Below are positions 24,759 to 32,266 of a stretch of DNA of 42,973 nt, piece after piece. Location of the stretch: NCBI GenBank assembly GCA_964387425.1, contig CAYLXP010000025.1:1-42973 (forward strand), in the 5' to 3' direction. A program made the translations under genes and the position numbers. Below the pieces are notes generated by a model. That model was not told where the DNA came from and searched no databases. It was given only the letters and a program-made list of their open reading frames with translations. How positions within the stretch are numbered: the stretch's first letter is position 1; every line of letters begins with the position of its first letter. Source of the DNA: CAYLXP01 sp964387425 (GTDB lineage Bacteria > Verrucomicrobiota > Kiritimatiellia > UBA8416).

Positions 24759-24787
24759 AATCTGCCAGAACTCCCTAGCACGGTCAA
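24759..24787 (-). promoter_or_regulatory. Candidate promoter of apgM
   Basis: On the minus strand TTGACC (24787-24782) is followed after 17 bases by CAGATT (24764-24759). The -35 is good and the -10 weak. A start site 6-8 bases further on would give a leader of only a few bases before the ATG at 24747. That would fit the absence of a visible ribosome-binding site. Confidence 0.3.
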
Positions 24788-24798
24788 GAATCGTGATG

Positions 24799-24912
24799 CC
24801 CGCGGAAGCGGGACATTGTGGCTCACTTTCTGTCCCTTGGGACGCATGTGGGACATCGTGGCTCTAATCCTCGACATCCCCACGTGTCGGTCCGTGCTAG
24901 TCCGTGTTCCGT
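24799..24912. repeat. Mixed repeats upstream of dnaK
   Basis: The apgM-dnaK gap (24748-25033, 286 bases) is mostly repeats. A hairpin cccgc-ggaa-gcggg lies at 24799-24812. A 15-base direct repeat with one mismatch (gggacattgtggctc, 24810-24824; gggacatcgtggctc, 24850-24864) flanks the palindrome gtcccttgggac (24832-24843). A period-10 array follows at 24883-24912: cgtgtcggtc, cgtgctagtc, cgtgttccgt. The dnaK promoter candidate lies further downstream. Confidence 0.7.
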
Positions 24913-24966
24913 AACGCGCTGATCTTCAATAATTTGCAACCATTCTCGCCCCGCGCATCCCCACGC

Positions 24967-24982
24967 TGGCACGCTGCCTGCT
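24967..24982 (+). promoter_or_regulatory. Candidate sigma-54 (-24/-12) promoter of dnaK
   Basis: TGGCACG-ctgc-CTGCT matches the sigma-54 consensus TGGCACG-N4-TTGCW at all but one position, with the invariant GG and GC spaced by exactly 10 bases. It lies about 50 bases upstream of the dnaK ATG. No CIRCE element was seen in the gap. The window also encodes an NtrC-type activator (41398-42903), which shows that sigma-54 regulation is likely in this organism. Confidence 0.5.
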
Positions 24983-25033
24983 ATAAGCTGGGGTGGCACA
25001 GTTTGCCCGTTTAGATTTGAAAGGGAGTTGATA

Positions 25034-26974
25034 ATGTCAAAAGTACTTGGGATTGACCTTGGGACGACGAATTCCTGCATGGCCGTCATGGAAGGTGGCG
25101 AGCCGGTCGTCATTTCGAATGCAGAAGGGACGCGCACGACGCCGTCCACCGTAGCCTTCGCGAAGAATGGCGAACGCCTGGTAGGGCAGGCTGCCAAGCG
25201 CCAGGCCGTGACGAACCCGAAGCACACGGTCTTCTCGATCAAGCGTTTCATGGGTCGCAAGTATGACGAAGTCGCCCATGAGATCTCGCTGGTGCCCTAC
25301 GAGGTCGTAAAGGCCCCGAATGGCGACGCGCATGTAAAGATCGAAGACAAGACCTATTCTCCTCCCGAAATCTCTTCCATGATTCTCCAGAAGATGCGTG
25401 CAGATGCCGAGGAGTTCCTGGGCGAGAAGATCACGCAGGCGGTTATCACGGTTCCGGCCTACTTCAACGACAGCCAGCGCCAGGCAACCAAGGATGCCGG
25501 CAAGATCGCCGGTCTTGAAGTTCTCCGTATCATCAACGAGCCGACCGCTGCATCGCTGGCGTATGGCCTGGACAAGAAGAAGGAAGAGAACATCGCCGTG
25601 TACGACTTCGGTGGCGGCACGTTCGATATCTCGATCCTCGACATCGGCGACGGCGTTTTCGAAGTGAAGGCGACCAACGGTGACACGCACCTGGGTGGCG
25701 ACGATCTCGACCAGGCCGTCATCGACTGGCTCGTAGCTGAGTTCAAGAAGGAGAACGGTGTGGACCTGTCCCAGGACAGCATGGCCCTGCAGCGTCTCAA
25801 GGAAGCCGCTGAGAAGGCCAAGTGCGAACTCTCCAGCTCGCAGCAGACCGATATCAACCTCCCGTTCATCACTGCCGATGCCAGTGGGCCGAAGCACTTG
25901 AACGTGGCGCTCTCCCGCGCGAAGCTCGAACAGCTCACCGATAGCCTCGTTTCCCGCGCGACGGGACCGTGCCAGGCGGCCATGCGCGATTCCGGTGTTG
26001 CGGCCGTGGACGAAGTGATTCTGGTTGGTGGATCGACCCGCATGCCCAAGGTGCAGGAGATGGTGAAGGATCTCTTCGGCAAGGACCCGCACAAGGGTGT
26101 GAACCCGGACGAGGTCGTGGCGATCGGCGCCGGTATCCAAGGCGGTATCCTGGCGGGCGACGTGAAAGACGTTCTGCTTCTCGATGTGACGCCGCTTTCG
26201 CTCGGCATCGAGACCCTGGGTGGCGTTATGACCACGCTCATCGAGCGCAACACGACGATTCCCACGAAGAAGAGCGAGATTTTCTCAACGGCGGCCGACA
26301 ACCAGCCGACCGTGGAGATTCATGTGCTGCAGGGTGAACGCAAGATGGCGGGCGACAACAAGTCGATCGGCCGCTTCCATCTCGACGGCATTCCGCCGGC
26401 GGCACGGGGTGTCCCCCAGATCGAAGTGACGTTCGACATCGACGCCAACGGTATTCTGAATGTCTCGGCCAAGGATCTTGGCACGGGCAAGGAACAGAAG
26501 ATCACCATCACGGCGTCCAGTGGTTTGAGCGATGATGAAGTCAAGGGCATGGTGGACGATGCCGAGCGTTACGCAGATGAGGACAAGAAGCGGCGTGAGG
26601 CGGTCGAGACCAAGAATATGGCGGAGAACATCGTCTACCAGACCGAAAAGCTCCTCAAGGAACAGGAAGAGAATGTTGACGCCGAGAAGAAGGGCAAGAT
26701 CGAAGCCCTTATCGCGGATCTCAAGAAGGCGATCGAATCGGACAACGCCGATGAGATGAAAGCGAAGATGGAAGCACTCAACACCGAGATGCAGGCCATG
26801 TCGCAAGAGATGTACGCCAAGGCACAGGCCGCTCAGCAGGACGCCCAGCAGGGTGGTGGTGACGGCGGTGCCGCATCCGGTGGCGATGGTGGCGAAGAGC
26901 CCAAGGCGAAGAAGGAAGACGAGGGCGAGGTCATCGACGCCGATTTCGAGATGGTCGACGACGACAAGAAGTAG
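25034..26974 (+). CDS. dnaK: Hsp70 chaperone DnaK
   Basis: 646 residues from the ATG at 25034, with aagggag just upstream (a TTG two codons earlier is also in frame). The N-terminal ATPase starts VLGIDLGTTNSCMAV and contains ITVPAYFNDSQRQATKDAG, NEPTAASLAYGLD and VYDFGGGTFDISIL. VGGSTRMPKVQ closes the nucleotide site. The substrate-binding domain begins near residue 385 (LLDVTPLSLGIETLGG). The Gly-rich, acidic tail (GEVIDADFEMVDDDKK) is normal. It folds proteins in the cytoplasm with DnaJ and GrpE, neither of which is encoded here. It leads the dnaK-groES-groEL cluster. Confidence 0.98.
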   Translation: MSKVLGIDLGTTNSCMAVMEGGEPVVISNAEGTRTTPSTVAFAKNGERLVGQAAKRQAVTNPKHTVFSIKRFMGRKYDEVAHEISLVPYEVVKAPNGDAHVKIEDKTYSPPEISSMILQKMRADAEEFLGEKITQAVITVPAYFNDSQRQATKDAGKIAGLEVLRIINEPTAASLAYGLDKKKEENIAVYDFGGGTFDISILDIGDGVFEVKATNGDTHLGGDDLDQAVIDWLVAEFKKENGVDLSQDSMALQRLKEAAEKAKCELSSSQQTDINLPFITADASGPKHLNVALSRAKLEQLTDSLVSRATGPCQAAMRDSGVAAVDEVILVGGSTRMPKVQEMVKDLFGKDPHKGVNPDEVVAIGAGIQGGILAGDVKDVLLLDVTPLSLGIETLGGVMTTLIERNTTIPTKKSEIFSTAADNQPTVEIHVLQGERKMAGDNKSIGRFHLDGIPPAARGVPQIEVTFDIDANGILNVSAKDLGTGKEQKITITASSGLSDDEVKGMVDDAERYADEDKKRREAVETKNMAENIVYQTEKLLKEQEENVDAEKKGKIEALIADLKKAIESDNADEMKAKMEALNTEMQAMSQEMYAKAQAAQQDAQQGGGDGGAASGGDGGEEPKAKKEDEGEVIDADFEMVDDDKK

Positions 26975-27011
26975 AGTAGCGCGTCCTGCGCATACGAGTT
27001 CAGAACTGGTT

Positions 27012-27030
27012 GGTCCGCGTGTGGCGGACC
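27012..27030 (+). other. Hairpin between dnaK and groES
   Basis: ggtccgc (27012-27018) pairs perfectly with gcggacc (27024-27030) around a gtgtg loop, in the 79-base gap between the dnaK stop and groES ATG. No T-run follows, so read-through is expected. It may mark an mRNA processing or stability point that lets groES-groEL be expressed differently from dnaK. Confidence 0.5.
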
Positions 27031-27053
27031 GCAACAAAGGAGAGGTACAAGTA

Positions 27054-27344
27054 ATGGCGAAAATCAAACCATTGGGTGATCGCGTGCTGGTCAAGCCCGT
27101 TGAGGCTGCTGAGATGAGTAAGGGCGGTATCATCATTCCGGATACGGCCAAAGAGAAGCCCCAGGAGGGCAAGGTTGTCGCAGTGGGCACCGGCAAACTG
27201 GACGAGAACGGCAAGGTCATTCCTTTTAACGTGAAGAAGGGCGACTTGGTTCTGCTGCCGAAGTACGGTGGTACCGAAGTAAAAATCGACGACGAGGAAT
27301 ACCAGATCGTACGCGAAGATGACATTCTTGGCGTGATTAGCTAG
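27054..27344 (+). CDS. groES: Co-chaperonin GroES
   Basis: 96 residues, the normal Cpn10 length, beginning KIKPLGDRVLVKPVEAAE. The mobile loop that binds GroEL is MSKGGIIIPDTAKEKPQEG (about 20-38), with the IIIP core. The dome segment and ILGVIS-type C-terminus are intact. An aaaggagagg site lies upstream of the ATG. It caps the GroEL ring during protein folding. groEL follows after 26 bases, so the pair is co-transcribed. Confidence 0.98.
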   Translation: MAKIKPLGDRVLVKPVEAAEMSKGGIIIPDTAKEKPQEGKVVAVGTGKLDENGKVIPFNVKKGDLVLLPKYGGTEVKIDDEEYQIVREDDILGVIS

Positions 27345-27370
27345 ACGCAGAGCAACAGGAGATTTGAGAA

Positions 27371-29029
27371 ATGGCTGATGGAAAACAGTTGAAGTACGAC
27401 GCCGATGCGCGTCAGGCCGTCCTGGCCGGTGTTGAGAAGCTTAGCCGTGCCGTTACGGTCACGCTGGGCCCGTGTGGCCGCAACGTGGTTCTGGACAAGA
27501 AGTTCGGTTCCCCGACGGTGACGAAGGACGGCGTGACGGTTGCGAAGGAAATCGAACTTCCCGATCCGTTTGAGAACATGGGCGCGCAGATGGTGCGCGA
27601 AGTGTCGAGCAAGACCAGCGACGTGGCCGGCGACGGTACCACGACAGCAACGCTCCTGACCGAAGCGATCTACCGCGAAGGTCTCAAGAACGTGACCGCC
27701 GGTGCCAACCCGATGAGCCTGAAGCGTGGTATCGACCGCGCCACGGGCGCCGTGGTTGAGAAGATCGCCAAGATGAGCAAGCGCGTCAAGGAGCACACCG
27801 AGATCGCTCAGGTTGCGACGATCTCCGCCAACGGCGACACCACGATCGGTGACATCATCGCTGACGCGATGGACAAGGTCGGCAAAGACGGCACGATCAC
27901 GGTCGAGGAAGCCAAGACGATCGAAACGACGCTCGACGTGGTCGAGGGTATGCAGTTCGACAAGGGTTACCTCTCCCCGTACTTCGTGACGAATCCTGAC
28001 AGCATGGACGCGATCCTCGAGGACGCCTACATCCTGCTCCACGAGAAGAAGATCTCGAACCTGCAGGACCTGCTGCCGCTGCTGCAGAACGTGGCCAAGG
28101 CCGGCAAGCCGCTGATGATCATCGCAGAAGACGTCGAGGGCGAAGCCCTGGCAACGCTCGTGGTCAACCGCCTCCGCGGTACGCTGCAGTGCTGCGCCGT
28201 CAAGGCCCCGGGCTTTGGTGACCGTCGTAAGGCTATGCTGGAAGACATCGCGGTTCTGACCGGTGGCCGTCTGCTGACCGAAGACCTCGGCATTAAGCTC
28301 GAGAACGTGACGCTGGAAGACCTGGGTAGCGCGAAGCGCATCACGGTTGACAAAGAGAACACCACGATTGTCGAAGGCGCAGGCAAGACCTCGGATATCC
28401 AGGGTCGTGTCGTTCAGATCAAGCGTCAGATCGAAGAGACCACCTCTGACTACGATCGCGAGAAGCTCCAGGAACGCCTGGCCAAGCTGGCCGGTGGCGT
28501 TGCTGTCATCAACGTTGGTGCCGCGACCGAGACCGAGATGAAGGAGAAGAAGGCTCGCGTCGAGGACGCCCTGCACGCCACGCGCGCTGCAGTCGAAGAG
28601 GGCGTGGTTGCCGGTGGTGGCGTTGCCCTACTGAACGCGCAGAAGGCCCTGGACAAGGTTGAAGCCGCGGGCGATGAGGCTGTTGGTGTTGAAATCGTCC
28701 GTACGGCGATGGAGGCTCCGCTGCGTACACTCGTTCGCAACGCCGGTCTGGAAAGCGCCCTGATCGTGGCTGAGGTGAAGAAGAACCGTTCGGCGACGTT
28801 TGGCTACAATGTGGCCTCGGGCGAATTCACCGACCTGATCAAGGACGGCGTTCTGGATCCGGCCAAGGTGACGCGCTCCGCGCTGCAGAATGCTGCGAGT
28901 ATCGCAGGTCTGCTGCTGACAACCGAGTGCATGATCACCGATCTTCCTGCCGAGAATCCTCCTGCTCCGATGCCCGACATGGGCGGCGGCATGGGCGGTG
29001 GCATGGGTGGCATGGGCGGAATGATGTAA
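27371..29029 (+). CDS. groEL: Chaperonin GroEL
   Basis: 552 residues, close to the E. coli 548. The ATP site shows VTLGPCGRNVVLDKKFG and DVAGDGTTTATLL; EGVVAGGGVALL is near residue 415. The C-terminus is the usual Gly-Gly-Met repeat tail (GGGMGGGMGGMGGMM). It forms the double-ring folding chamber with GroES. Base composition and codon choice are even and strongly biased, as expected for a highly expressed gene; this also produces a long antisense open frame that is not a gene. An intrinsic terminator follows 20 bases after the stop. Confidence 0.98.
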   Translation: MADGKQLKYDADARQAVLAGVEKLSRAVTVTLGPCGRNVVLDKKFGSPTVTKDGVTVAKEIELPDPFENMGAQMVREVSSKTSDVAGDGTTTATLLTEAIYREGLKNVTAGANPMSLKRGIDRATGAVVEKIAKMSKRVKEHTEIAQVATISANGDTTIGDIIADAMDKVGKDGTITVEEAKTIETTLDVVEGMQFDKGYLSPYFVTNPDSMDAILEDAYILLHEKKISNLQDLLPLLQNVAKAGKPLMIIAEDVEGEALATLVVNRLRGTLQCCAVKAPGFGDRRKAMLEDIAVLTGGRLLTEDLGIKLENVTLEDLGSAKRITVDKENTTIVEGAGKTSDIQGRVVQIKRQIEETTSDYDREKLQERLAKLAGGVAVINVGAATETEMKEKKARVEDALHATRAAVEEGVVAGGGVALLNAQKALDKVEAAGDEAVGVEIVRTAMEAPLRTLVRNAGLESALIVAEVKKNRSATFGYNVASGEFTDLIKDGVLDPAKVTRSALQNAASIAGLLLTTECMITDLPAENPPAPMPDMGGGMGGGMGGMGGMM

Positions 29030-29049
29030 GTTAATAGGTTGACTTCAGG

Positions 29050-29088
29050 AAACGGGGCGCATAGTATGCGCCCCGTTTCTTATTTTTT
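29050..29088 (+). terminator. Intrinsic terminator after groEL
   Basis: A 13-pair perfect stem (29050-29062 with 29066-29078; arm aaacggggcgcat) has a 3-base loop and is followed by cttatttttt. It lies between groEL and the rpoZ start at 29102, so it should end most dnaK-groE transcripts. rpoZ expression then needs read-through or its own promoter. Confidence 0.9.
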
Positions 29089-29101
29089 CGGGAGAAAAGC
29101 A

Positions 29102-29323
29102 TTGAATATTGAGCTTATTTCGGCGGCTAAAGAGCGCATTCCAAGTGTGCCGGTTCTGGTTAACATGGTTTCGAAACGTGTTCGTCAGCTGAATGCCGGC
29201 CACCGTCCCCTCGTAAAACCCAAAGTTGGCGAGGAAAAGACGGACGTCGCCCTGCGGGAAATCGTTGAAGGCAAGCTCATTGCCGAGGTCGATTTCTCCG
29301 ATGCACCCTCCCTCGGAGACTAA
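29102..29323 (+). CDS. rpoZ: RNA polymerase omega subunit
   Basis: 73 residues from a TTG start at 29102, with gggag about 8 bases upstream; the earlier in-frame ATG lies before the groEL terminator and is not usable. The product opens NIELISAAKERIPSVPVLVNMVSKRV, with RQLNAGHRPLV in the middle. VALREIVEGKL then matches the conserved C-terminal half of omega. Omega promotes assembly of the RNA polymerase core. The stop shares its last base with the smpB ATG (taatg), so the two are translationally coupled. Confidence 0.88.
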   Translation: MNIELISAAKERIPSVPVLVNMVSKRVRQLNAGHRPLVKPKVGEEKTDVALREIVEGKLIAEVDFSDAPSLGD

Positions 29324-29787
29324 TGGCCTCCGGCGCCTCGAACATTGCGACCAATCGCAAAGCCCGCCACGACTACGAAGTCCTCGAACGGTTTGAAGCC
29401 GGTATCGAGTTGCGCGGCACCGAAGTGAAATCACTCCGCCAGGGCCACGTCAGCCTCGTGGGGTCTTTTGCCGAGCTCGAGGGTGGCGACGTCATGCTCC
29501 AGGGGATGACAATTCAGCCCTACGAATTCGGGAATCGCTTCAATCATCCGCCAGATCGTTCCCGACGGCTCTTGCTGCACAAACGTGAGATTCTGAAGCT
29601 CAAGGCAGCAACCGAGCAGAAAGGGCATGCCTTGATTCCGCTGCGCCTCTATTTCAAGGGACGTAATGTGAAGGTCGAGCTGGGCCTCTGTCGCGGTAAG
29701 AAGCTTGTCGACAAGCGTGAAACGCTCAAGCGACAGACGGCGGACCGTGAAGCGGGGCGTGCGTTGGCGAATGCGAGGCGGCGGTGA
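29323..29787 (+). CDS. smpB: SsrA-binding protein SmpB
   Basis: 154 residues, the usual length. Family motifs: IATNRKARHDYEVLERFEAGIELRGTEVKSLR at the start, then LQGMTIQPYEFGNRFNHPPDRSRRLLLHKREI. IPLRLYFKGRNVKVELGLCRGKKLVDKRE gives the oligonucleotide-binding barrel. A basic C-terminal tail (RQTADREAGRALANARRR) enters the decoding site. It delivers tmRNA to stalled ribosomes; the tmRNA gene is not in the window. It starts on the last base of the rpoZ stop codon. Confidence 0.97.
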   Translation: MASGASNIATNRKARHDYEVLERFEAGIELRGTEVKSLRQGHVSLVGSFAELEGGDVMLQGMTIQPYEFGNRFNHPPDRSRRLLLHKREILKLKAATEQKGHALIPLRLYFKGRNVKVELGLCRGKKLVDKRETLKRQTADREAGRALANARRR

Positions 29788-29807
29788 CGGCCCACTGAAA
29801 CAGCCCC

Positions 29808-29836
29808 TTGATTCTTTCGCTAAGAATCGCGATACT
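29808..29836 (+). promoter_or_regulatory. Candidate sigma-70 promoter of tatA
   Basis: TTGATT (29808-29813), a 17-base spacer, then GATACT (29831-29836); four of six bases match at each box. A gattctt/aagaatc inverted repeat (29810-29828) overlaps the spacer and could be an operator. It lies about 28 bases upstream of the tatA ATG. Confidence 0.4.
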
Positions 29837-29863
29837 CTCATCAGCAAAAAAGGAGACCCCAAA

Positions 29864-30115
29864 ATGATTTTCTTAGCATTCGGACAGCCGGGCCCAACCG
29901 AGCTTCTTATCGTTCTCGCAATCGTCCTTCTCCTTTTCGGGGCGAAGAAGTTGCCGGGGCTCGCGAATTCCCTGGGCAAGAGCTTGAGTGAGTTCAAGAA
30001 GGGCAAGGAGGAGGGCGCATTGCCGTCACCCAAACCGGAAGCGGAACCTAAGGCGCTGCATACAGACGCTACGGATGCAGCGAACGGGGATGAGGCCAAG
30101 AAGGGGGATGAGTAG
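29864..30115 (+). CDS. tatA: Twin-arginine translocase subunit TatA
   Basis: 83 residues from the ATG at 29864, with aaaaaggaga upstream. The single N-terminal membrane segment (about 10-25, GPTELLIVLAIVLLLFGAKKLPGLANS) contains the FG-KKLP hinge that marks TatA. An amphipathic helix follows (LGKSLSEFKKG), then an acidic, Lys-rich tail. TatA forms the pore for folded proteins with twin-Arg signals; tatC is not in the window. It follows smpB by 76 bases and ends just before an inverted heptad array. Confidence 0.95.
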   Translation: MIFLAFGQPGPTELLIVLAIVLLLFGAKKLPGLANSLGKSLSEFKKGKEEGALPSPKPEAEPKALHTDATDAANGDEAKKGDE

Positions 30116-30133
30116 GTAGGGGAGACTTCGTCT

Positions 30134-30204
30134 CGAACGTCCAACTTCCAACATCGAACTCAGAACGCCGAAGTGGGGAGTCTCTTCGTTCGATGTTGGA
30201 TGTT
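30134..30204. repeat. Inverted heptad arrays (ccaacat type)
   Basis: The left arm has six successive 7-base units: cgaacgt, ccaactt, ccaacat, cgaactc, agaacgc, cgaagtg (30134-30175). The right arm has three in opposite orientation: cttcgtt, cgatgtt, ggatgtt (30184-30204). It lies in the 161-base gap between the convergent tatA and TPR genes. The arms can pair over about 20 bases, but no clean T-run follows. Confidence 0.8.
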
Positions 30205-30276
30205 CCCTCCCCCTTGTGATGAGTCCGAGTACGTTTGGGGACGGAACTGAGAGTTGGTCAGTAGTACCCCGACTTT

Positions 30277-31377
30277 CTACTGGCCTGCGTCGTCGGTAAC
30301 GCTCGTGTCACGCGCGGGCGCTTCTGGTAGAGGCTTCTTCTTCCTCTTTTTCCTCTTCTTCTCTGCAGGCTTCTCTGCCGCCGGCTTCTCAGTGGCTGGT
30401 TTCTCTACGACAGGCTTCTTCTTGGCGGGTTTCTCTGCAGCAGGCTTCTTGGCGACGGGGGGCTCTTTCTTGGCAGGTTTCTCAGCGGCCGGCGCTTCCG
30501 CAGCGGGCTTCTCCTGGGCAGGCTTCACTGCGACAGGTTTCTCTTTCACGGGTTCTGCTGCAGGTTTCGCTTCAACGGGCTTTTCCTGAACAGCCGCTTC
30601 CACGACGGGCTCTTCCTTCACGGGCTCTTCGGCAGGTTTCTCAGGGGCCGCGGCTGGGATTGCGATTGTTGGGGCGGCTGGGACCGTAGCCGGGGTCGTT
30701 ACAGTCTCGGCTGACTGCTGCTTCTCGATTTGAAGCGTGACCTGCTCCAGCAGATCCTCCGCGCGGATGACCCAGGCGCTTTCGGCCTGCTTGGCGATGA
30801 AGTCCTCGTAGATGGCGCGTGCTTCATCGAGTTTCCCAAGCTGCTCCAGGCAGCGGGCCTGGCCGAAGATGGCCTGTGGCGCAAGGAAGCTGTCCGGGTT
30901 GGCCACGGCAAAGGCAGCGTAGGCAGCAGAGGCTTCCTCGATCGCTGCGTTGTAGTTGCGAGCCTCGATGCAGAAGATACGGCCCAGTTCGGCCGTCGAG
31001 ACCATGCGGTCTTCGGGGAACTCCCGCAGGAACTCTTCGTACTTGGCAATCGCGATTTCGTAGTTGGCGTTGTCGTAGTAGAGCTTGGCTGCGGCGAGCA
31101 GGGCGCGGGGCGCTGCCTTCGTTTTACCGTAGTTTGCATAGACGGCCTCGAAATCCGGGATTGAACGGGCGGCTGCCAACTGCCGGGCCGATTCGTCGAT
31201 GCGATTCTGCTTGCGCGTCGTGTACATCTGGAAGGCGCCAATGGCGATCATTACGACCAGGAGTGCTGTTACAGCCGGTTTGCCATAGGTCTCGATGAAT
31301 TGCTTTACCTCGGCAAGTTCATCGTGGTGATGTCCCTGCGGGGCCGGTTCTTCCGAAGTCTTCTTCTTATCCGTCAT
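30277..31377 (-). CDS. Membrane-anchored TPR protein with Lys/Pro/Ala-rich tail
   Basis: 366 residues from the ATG at 31377 (gagga 7 bases upstream). The N-terminus is charged and His-rich (PQGHHHDEL). One membrane segment lies at about 34-52, placing the rest outside the cytoplasm. Residues 60-205 form tetratricopeptide-like repeats (AAKLYYDNANYEIAIAKYEEFLREFPEDRM; ALEQLGKLDEARAIYEDFI type), as in YfgM-like proteins that assist envelope protein quality control. From about 215 to 360 is a low-complexity tail of EKPA, AEKPAKK and PVxxKPA units. That tail could bind peptidoglycan or nucleic acid, or act as a spacer; this is speculation. Confidence 0.8.
   Translation of the reverse strand: MTDKKKTSEEPAPQGHHHDELAEVKQFIETYGKPAVTALLVVMIAIGAFQMYTTRKQNRIDESARQLAAARSIPDFEAVYANYGKTKAAPRALLAAAKLYYDNANYEIAIAKYEEFLREFPEDRMVSTAELGRIFCIEARNYNAAIEEASAAYAAFAVANPDSFLAPQAIFGQARCLEQLGKLDEARAIYEDFIAKQAESAWVIRAEDLLEQVTLQIEKQQSAETVTTPATVPAAPTIAIPAAAPEKPAEEPVKEEPVVEAAVQEKPVEAKPAAEPVKEKPVAVKPAQEKPAAEAPAAEKPAKKEPPVAKKPAAEKPAKKKPVVEKPATEKPAAEKPAEKKRKKRKKKPLPEAPARDTSVTDDAGQ
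30340..30660. repeat. Low-complexity coding repeats of the TPR protein tail
   Basis: Repeated ggcttctc/ggtttctc-type units on the plus strand encode, on the minus strand, the Glu-Lys-Pro-Ala repeats of the protein's C-terminal third. Units vary in length in multiples of three, so the frame is kept. The array could change copy number by slippage. Confidence 0.7.
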
Positions 31378-31534
31378 AGTGTTCCTCATTGTCGCGTCAA
31401 AAAAAGTGCCCCTGTTTATCGTGTTCAAACCGCAGAAAAGCAAGGCTAATCAGAAGAGCGCTCTCCCGCAAGTCTGAGGTTGACAGTGAGTGCGGTCGGT
31501 TTGACACTGGTCCGCGAGCCAAGAAAGGAATGCA

Positions 31535-32266
31535 ATGCTGAAACTGGGTGTAAACATTGATCATGTAGCAACGTTGCGACAGGCCCGTGGCACGGACTAT
31601 CCGGACGTGGTCACGGCGGCGCGCTGTTGTGAAGGGGCTGGGGCCGAGGGAATCACGATTCATCTGCGCGAAGATCGTCGCCATATTCAGGATGCGGATG
31701 TCTATACCTTGCGCAATGCGCTGAACGTGAGCATGAATCTCGAAATGGCCAATTCTCCGGAGATCGTTGCGATCGCCCTGGATGTCCATCCCGATGAAGT
31801 ATGCCTTGTTCCTGAGAAGCGGGAGGAGCTGACAACGGAAGGGGGCTTGGACGTAGCGGGGCATTTTGAGGAACTCAAGCCGACTGTCGCGGCCCTGGCC
31901 GACGCCGGGATTCTTGTGAGTCTCTTCATTGACCCGGAGCCGGAACAGATCGAAGCCACGGTTGCGCTGAAAGCCCCCTGCATCGAGCTCCATACCGGTA
32001 CCTTCTGCGATGCGGTGGGTGCGGATGCCGACGCCGAGCTGAAACGACTTATCGCCGGCGCGCGCCTCGCGGCATCGTCCGGGCTGCAAGTGAATGCCGG
32101 TCACGGAATCAACCTGGACAACCTTGCAGGCGTGTTACGCATGCCGCACCTGGATACGCTGAATATCGGCCATAGCATTGTGGCCCACGCCGTGTTCGTC
32201 GGAATGGAAGCAGCTGTTCGTGCCATGATTGCAGGAATGGCGGCTTACGATGGAGGGGAAGCATGA
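31535..32266 (+). CDS. pdxJ: Pyridoxine 5'-phosphate synthase
   Basis: 243 residues, the normal length. It condenses 1-deoxyxylulose-5-phosphate and aminoacetone phosphate in the DXP-dependent vitamin B6 route. KLGVNIDHVATLRQARGT opens the TIM barrel. ITIHLREDRRHIQD contains phosphate and catalytic residues, EVCLVPEKREELTTEGGLDV is the next block, and LQVNAGHGINLDN and LNIGHSIVAHAVF close it. aagaaaggaatgca gives a ribosome site. Two TTGACA boxes (31480, 31501) lie upstream, but neither has a good -10. Its stop overlaps acpS by 4 bases. Confidence 0.97.
   Translation: MLKLGVNIDHVATLRQARGTDYPDVVTAARCCEGAGAEGITIHLREDRRHIQDADVYTLRNALNVSMNLEMANSPEIVAIALDVHPDEVCLVPEKREELTTEGGLDVAGHFEELKPTVAALADAGILVSLFIDPEPEQIEATVALKAPCIELHTGTFCDAVGADADAELKRLIAGARLAASSGLQVNAGHGINLDNLAGVLRMPHLDTLNIGHSIVAHAVFVGMEAAVRAMIAGMAAYDGGEA

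Noticed and set aside
24748..25033. A CIRCE (HrcA) operator for the dnaK-groE cluster
   Set aside because: No ttagcactc/gagtgctaa-type inverted repeat is present before dnaK or in the dnaK-groES gap.
27341..28576. A 411-codon open frame antisense to groEL (and a 367-codon one antisense to dnaK at 25037-26140)
   Set aside because: Products have no recognisable motifs and their length follows from the strongly biased codon use of the chaperone genes on the other strand.
293..30204. The short arrays as CRISPR
   Set aside because: Units are 7-10 bases with no spacers, and no cas genes are present.
31480..31506. Two TTGACA boxes upstream of pdxJ as a promoter
   Set aside because: Neither has an acceptable -10 at 16-18 bases, so I do not list it as a feature, though a promoter must lie nearby.
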